A DNA stretch of 8,561 nucleotides from Streptosporangiaceae bacterium (GTDB lineage Bacteria; Actinomycetota; Actinomycetes; Streptosporangiales; Streptosporangiaceae): contig JASIBJ010000157.1 in the NCBI GenBank assembly GCA_030045215.1, positions 1-8,561 on the forward strand, in the 5' to 3' direction. The notes beneath the pieces were generated by a model that was not told the DNA's origin, searched no databases, and saw only the letters and a list, made by a program, of their open reading frames with translations. This document shows positions 6,047 through 8,561 of the stretch, one piece after another. Made by a program: the position numbers and the translations under genes. The first letter of the stretch is position 1, and each line of letters starts with the position of its first letter.

Positions 6047-6373
6047 TCACCTCCCGCCGTCCTCGGCAGCGGGAAGGAGCGGGCGCATGAAGGTGCGCTC
6101 GTAGCGAAGCACGCAGCCGCTTTCGTCCCTGATCTGGTCGGCCGCCACGAAATCGGGGTCTGTGCCGAACCGGGAACGGTACTGCTCGTAGGCAGCCAGG
6201 CTGGGAAAGCTGAACAGGGCGAGCGCCTTATCGCTGGCGCCCTCAGCCGGGAGGAAGTAGCCGTGGTGAGTGCCGCCGTGCCTGTCCACAAGTTCCATCC
6301 AGCGCCTGGCGAAGCGCTCGAATGCGTCGATCTTGGCGGCATCGATGACGTAGTCGACAACACAGGTGATCAC
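6047..6373 (-). CDS. NIPSNAP-family small protein
   Basis: A 108-residue protein of the dimeric alpha-beta barrel (NIPSNAP) type. The N-terminal strand is MITCVVDYVIDAAKIDAFERFARRW (1-25), followed by LVDRHGGTHHGYFLPAEGASDKALALFSFPSLAAYEQYRSRF (28-69) and GCVLRYERTFMRPL (86-99). The HGGTHHGYFLP and LFSFPSLAAYE blocks are characteristic. Biochemical function is unknown for most bacterial members; cofactor-free oxygenase-like or ligand-binding roles have been suggested for the fold. I chose the GTG at 6373, which gives the usual MITC start; a TTG at 6382 is also open. No Shine-Dalgarno is seen, and a TAACGT -10-like hexamer (6387-6382) ends eight bases before the GTG, so the mRNA may be leaderless. 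The gene ends seven bases from the convergent sigma factor gene. Confidence 0.8.
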   Translation of the reverse strand: MITCVVDYVIDAAKIDAFERFARRWMELVDRHGGTHHGYFLPAEGASDKALALFSFPSLAAYEQYRSRFGTDPDFVAADQIRDESGCVLRYERTFMRPLLPAAEDGGR

Positions 6374-6447
6374 AGGGTGCAACGTTAACAGCCCAGATCT
6401 GCGGGCTCGTCAGCCCAACGTGCCGCCAACTGCGGTCCCTGCGCACG

Positions 6448-6464
6448 CGGACGACCGTCGTCCG
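6448..6464. promoter_or_regulatory. 17-bp perfect palindrome, operator-like
   Basis: CGGACGAC-C-GTCGTCCG is a perfect 8-bp dyad around one central base, about 75 bases upstream of the NIPSNAP start and far from the divergent gene. Size and symmetry suit a dimeric TetR- or GntR-type repressor. No such regulator gene is present in the window. Confidence 0.4.
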
Positions 6465-6530
6465 ATGATCGACCGCGTCGCCGACTGAGGAGTTTCGTCC
6501 GTTTTTACTGCTCTGGGCATCCAATCCACT

Positions 6531-6603
6531 CACTTTTCATCGATTCTGCTCGAACATATCGGGACGAAACGGCGGCCAACCCGAACCGAATCGATGAAAA
6601 GTG
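6531..6603. repeat. 16-bp perfect inverted repeat with 41-base loop
   Basis: The left arm CACTTTTCATCGATTC (6531-6546) is the exact reverse complement of GAATCGATGAAAAGTG (6588-6603). The arms are AT-richer than the surroundings. Neither end is followed by a T-run, so this is not a standard terminator, and I see no clear target-site duplication. A second inverted pair, GTTTCGTCC (6492-6500) and GGACGAAAC (6562-6570), interlocks with it, so one RNA could not simply form both. It may be a small palindromic element, the paired ends of a lost insertion sequence, or a regulatory structure. Confidence 0.8.
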
Positions 6604-6654
6604 GAACGTCACACCGCCACGCCCTCGCCCGCAGGCTGTGTGCCGTGCCGCCGG

Positions 6655-6702
6655 GCGGGCAGGCTCCTTAGGAGACGAGCGGGCAGGCTTCTGAGGAGAA
6701 GC
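6655..6702 (+). repeat. Tandem 24-bp duplication containing Shine-Dalgarno cores
   Basis: Two 24-base units (6655-6678 and 6679-6702) agree at 20 of 24 positions. Each holds GGGCAGGCT followed by an AGGAG core. The second unit folds as GCTTCT-GAGG-AGAAGC (6687-6702), a 6-bp stem whose loop and stem contain GAGGAG, the ribosome site for the GTG at 6705. The first unit contains CTCCT-T-AGGAG. The unit sits directly before the phosphoribosyltransferase gene. Confidence 0.7.
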
Positions 6703-6764
6703 GTGTGGCACCGGCGAAGCCGCCTCTTGAAGTAATGACCGGCTTGTCCGGGATGGGAGTGCAG

Positions 6765-7439
6765 ATGCTCTTCACCGACCGGACCGATGCTGGGCGGCAG
6801 CTGTCTGGCCAACTTGAGCACCTGCGCGGCCAGCCGATCGTCGTGCTAGGACTGCCGCGCGGCGGTGTGCCGGTCGCGGCCGAGGTCGCGCGCACGCTCC
6901 ACGCACCACTCGATGTCATCGTCGTGCGCAAGCTTGGCGTCCCGTTCCAGCGGGAGCTGGGAATGGGTGCCGTCGGTGAGGGCGGTGTCGAGGTCACCGA
7001 TCCAGAGGTGATCCACATGGCCGGCGTGCAGCCTCTCGAGCTTGCCGCCGTCGAGGAGCGCGAGCAGGCCGAGGTTCAGCGCCGGGCCGAGCGCTACCGG
7101 GCCGGGCGCGCGCCGGTGCCGCTGGAAGGCCGCGTCGCCGTGATCATCGATGACGGAATCGCAACGGGTTCCACGGCCAGGGCGGCCTGCCAGATCGCCC
7201 GTGCGCTCGGCGCGGCCAGGGTGGTGCTAGCTGTCCCGGTTGCTCCGCAAGGCTGGCGGAGCCGGATCGGCGAGGACGCCGACGAGCTGATCACCGTGGC
7301 AACACCATCGGGGTTCATGGCGATAGGCCAGTTCTACGACGACTTCTCGCAGACGAGCGACGACGAGGTCATCGAGTGCCTTGCGGCCGCCATTCGCGCC
7401 AACGCCGCGACGGATCCCGACACTAACGACGGGCGATGA
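6765..7439 (+). CDS. Phosphoribosyltransferase-domain protein (COG1926 type)
   Basis: From the ATG at 6765 the product has 224 residues. The type I phosphoribosyltransferase fold is shown by the PRPP-binding loop VAVIIDDGIATGSTARAA (124-141), preceded by VVLGLPRGGVPVAAEVA (26-42) and VRKLGVPFQRELGMGAV (54-70). Such COG1926 proteins are widespread in actinobacteria, sometimes in dormancy or stress regulons, but their substrate is unknown, so a nucleobase role should not be assumed. ATG 6765 gives the common family start MLFTDRTDAGRQL and has GGGAG five bases upstream. The GTG at 6705 is a serious alternative, with GAGGAG six bases upstream; it adds 20 residues (MAPAKPPLEV...) that I do not recognise as conserved. 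The 3' end overlaps the convergent reductase gene by 17 bases. Confidence 0.82.
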   Translation: MLFTDRTDAGRQLSGQLEHLRGQPIVVLGLPRGGVPVAAEVARTLHAPLDVIVVRKLGVPFQRELGMGAVGEGGVEVTDPEVIHMAGVQPLELAAVEEREQAEVQRRAERYRAGRAPVPLEGRVAVIIDDGIATGSTARAACQIARALGAARVVLAVPVAPQGWRSRIGEDADELITVATPSGFMAIGQFYDDFSQTSDDEVIECLAAAIRANAATDPDTNDGR

Positions 7440-8436
7440 TCTCGCCCGCCCGCGGAGAGCGGGAACCTGAGTCCTGAGTCAGCCGATCGAGCAGCTTCGC
7501 GCAGGCATGCACGGCAGTGACATGCGGGACCTCGATGTCGAGGCGAAGCGCCAGTTCCACGATCGCGCCGGTCATGCAGTCAAGCTCTAGGCGCTTGCCG
7601 GCTTCGAGGTCCTGCAGCATCGAGGTCTTGTGATCACCCACGGCCAGGCCCGCCTCAAGCCGCCGATCCAGCGAAACCGGGAACGTGATTCCGAGCCGCT
7701 CCGCAACCGCAGCGCACTCGGAAAATATGGCGCGCAGCAGGTCCGGCATCTCGGGTATCGAGCCAAGCTGGCCGAGAGTCGCCCCGGTAAGCGCCGTGAC
7801 CGGGTTGAACGCCACATTGCCCACGAGCTTGAGCCAGATCTGGTCACGCAGCCTGGCCTCAACTGGGGCCCGAAGGCCGCCCGCCGCGAACGCGGCGGAG
7901 ATCAGCCTCAGCCGATCGGACTCCGACCCGTCGGGCTCGCCGAGCGTAAACCGCGTCCCCTCGACGTGCTTGATGACCCCGGGTTCGATGATCTCCGTTG
8001 AGCAGAAGACCACGCAGCCCACGTTGTGCTCGGGGCTGATCGAGGCGGCGATGACGCCGCCAGGGTCAACGCTCTCCAGACCGGGTCCGGCCGACGCAGG
8101 CGCCGACTGGAAGTACCACCACGGGATCCCGTTCTGCGCCCAGATGACGGCGGCCGCCGGGGCGAGGAGGGTGCCGAGCCGCGGCGCGATCTCGGGCAGG
8201 CTATAGGCCTTAAGCGCGACGAACACGACGTCCGCATCGGCGACGGCCTCAAGCTGATCCGTCACGGCCGGGCTGGCGGTGAAATCGCCGCGAGGTGACA
8301 GGACGCGGACTCCGTGGCTCGCCATCGCGGCCAGATGAGCGCCCCTCGCGACCAGCGTGACGTCGGCGCCGCCCCGGGACAGGGCAGCCCCGACGTAAGC
8401 CCCGATCGCGCCGGCGCCAAGTACGGCGAACTTCAT
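7423..8436 (-). CDS. Ketopantoate reductase family (ApbA/PanE) dehydrogenase
   Basis: This 337-residue cytoplasmic NADPH-dependent enzyme resembles 2-dehydropantoate 2-reductase, which reduces ketopantoate to pantoate for coenzyme A synthesis. The Rossmann motif GAGAIG is at 7-12, followed by VFVALKAYSL (71-80, K76) and WAQNGIPWW (99-107, N102). The C-terminal domain carries DQIWLKLVGNVAFNPVTALTGATL (198-221), with the candidate catalytic Lys203 and nearby Asn207/Asn211. The family block HKTSMLQDLEAGKRLELDCMTGAIV (269-293) follows, with Glu284. All key positions appear present, so it should be active. The start ATG (8436) shares its A with the TGA of the upstream ligase gene; a GTG one codon earlier is also open. 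Coupling to an acyl-CoA ligase rather than pan genes hints that it may act on another 2-oxoacid in a catabolic route, so I give no gene symbol. Confidence 0.86.
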   Translation of the reverse strand: MKFAVLGAGAIGAYVGAALSRGGADVTLVARGAHLAAMASHGVRVLSPRGDFTASPAVTDQLEAVADADVVFVALKAYSLPEIAPRLGTLLAPAAAVIWAQNGIPWWYFQSAPASAGPGLESVDPGGVIAASISPEHNVGCVVFCSTEIIEPGVIKHVEGTRFTLGEPDGSESDRLRLISAAFAAGGLRAPVEARLRDQIWLKLVGNVAFNPVTALTGATLGQLGSIPEMPDLLRAIFSECAAVAERLGITFPVSLDRRLEAGLAVGDHKTSMLQDLEAGKRLELDCMTGAIVELALRLDIEVPHVTAVHACAKLLDRLTQDSGSRSPRAGEIIARR

Positions 8437-8561
8437 CACTGACCCCGGCGCTGTGAGACAAACTCGCCGACTCGCCGCCGCTGCACCTTGCCGGTGGGGG
8501 TGCGCGGGATCTCCTCCAGGACATCGATGCTGACTGGCACCTTGAAGGGCGCGAGTTGGTG
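8436..8561 (-). CDS. Acyl-CoA synthetase / AMP-dependent ligase, C-terminal end (partial)
   Basis: Reading from the window edge on the minus strand gives 41 residues and a TGA: HQLAPFKVPVSIDVLEEIPRT and PTGKVQRRRVGEFVSQRRGQ. The block LAPFKVP...LEEIPRTPTGKVQRR is the C-terminal A10 motif of the AMP-forming acyl-CoA synthetase/adenylate-forming superfamily. The Lys in PTGKV is the residue that contacts the adenylate during activation. The rest of the gene lies beyond the window, so the acid substrate is unknown. TGA and the ATG of the reductase overlap as TGATG, so the two proteins are probably translated together and may act in one pathway. Confidence 0.85.
   Translation of the reverse strand, partial: HQLAPFKVPVSIDVLEEIPRTPTGKVQRRRVGEFVSQRRGQ

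Larger units (their letters stand above)
6374..6704. other. Repeat-rich divergent intergenic region
   Basis: No gene is apparent between the divergent NIPSNAP and phosphoribosyltransferase genes. The stretch holds, in order, a GGGCT-CGTC-AGCCC stem (6403-6416), a 17-bp palindrome (6448-6464), interlocked inverted repeats (6492-6603), a CCGCC-G-GGCGG palindrome (6648-6658) and a tandem 24-bp duplication (6655-6702). Confidence 0.7.

Noticed and set aside
6559..6584. A DosR-type box (TCGGGAC...) upstream of the phosphoribosyltransferase
   Set aside because: Only one half-site matches. The other half lacks the GTCCC symmetry, and the bases are better explained by the interlocked inverted repeats.
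7630..8206. Plus-strand open frames of 123 and 173 codons opposite the reductase gene
   Set aside because: They overlap each other and the well-supported reductase, with no recognisable domain.
1..8561. CRISPR array, rRNA operon or riboswitch
   Set aside because: No regularly spaced identical repeats with unique spacers, no rRNA signatures and no conserved riboswitch core were seen.

Overview
The window is high-GC DNA with GTG/ATG starts, 4-base gene overlaps, leaderless-looking promoters and gene families typical of Actinomycetota: a TIGR02960-type ECF sigma factor, a MazF short form, a chloramphenicol phosphotransferase and a DHA2 efflux pump. The genus cannot be fixed from the sequence.

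Left part (1 to about 2.7 kb) looks like accessory, island-derived DNA. It opens with the last codons of a gene that overlaps, by ATGA, an AbiEii-type nucleotidyltransferase toxin; the truncated gene is probably the AbiEi antitoxin. A MazE/MazF-like pair follows on the minus strand. The pair lies between two direct repeats, each the 3' half of a tRNA-Lys(CTT) gene (1193-1239 and 2383-2430). These repeats look like attachment-site scars of integrative elements, and no intact tRNA gene is present. Just past the second scar are three 19-bp iterated repeats and the first ~21 codons of an IS481-family transposase, which then breaks off.

The middle part (2.68 to 4.82 kb) holds two convergent genes: a homologue of the Streptomyces venezuelae chloramphenicol 3-O-phosphotransferase, with Walker A motif and catalytic Asp37 preserved, and a 14-helix-type MFS drug exporter. 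Inactivation and efflux sit side by side, but no antibiotic biosynthesis gene is seen.

The right part (5.0 to 8.56 kb) looks more like ordinary chromosome. An ECF sigma factor with a C-terminal SnoaL-like domain is divergent from the exporter and convergent with a NIPSNAP-family small protein. A 0.33-kb intergenic region rich in inverted and direct repeats separates the NIPSNAP gene from a divergent phosphoribosyltransferase. That gene overlaps, tail to tail, a ketopantoate-reductase-family dehydrogenase, which is translationally coupled (TGATG) to an upstream acyl-CoA synthetase/AMP ligase cut by the window edge.

The best candidates for a second look are the tRNA-bracketed toxin-antitoxin island, the orphan phosphotransferase next to IS remains, and the structured intergenic region at 6.4-6.7 kb. 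None of these proves a new system by sequence alone.
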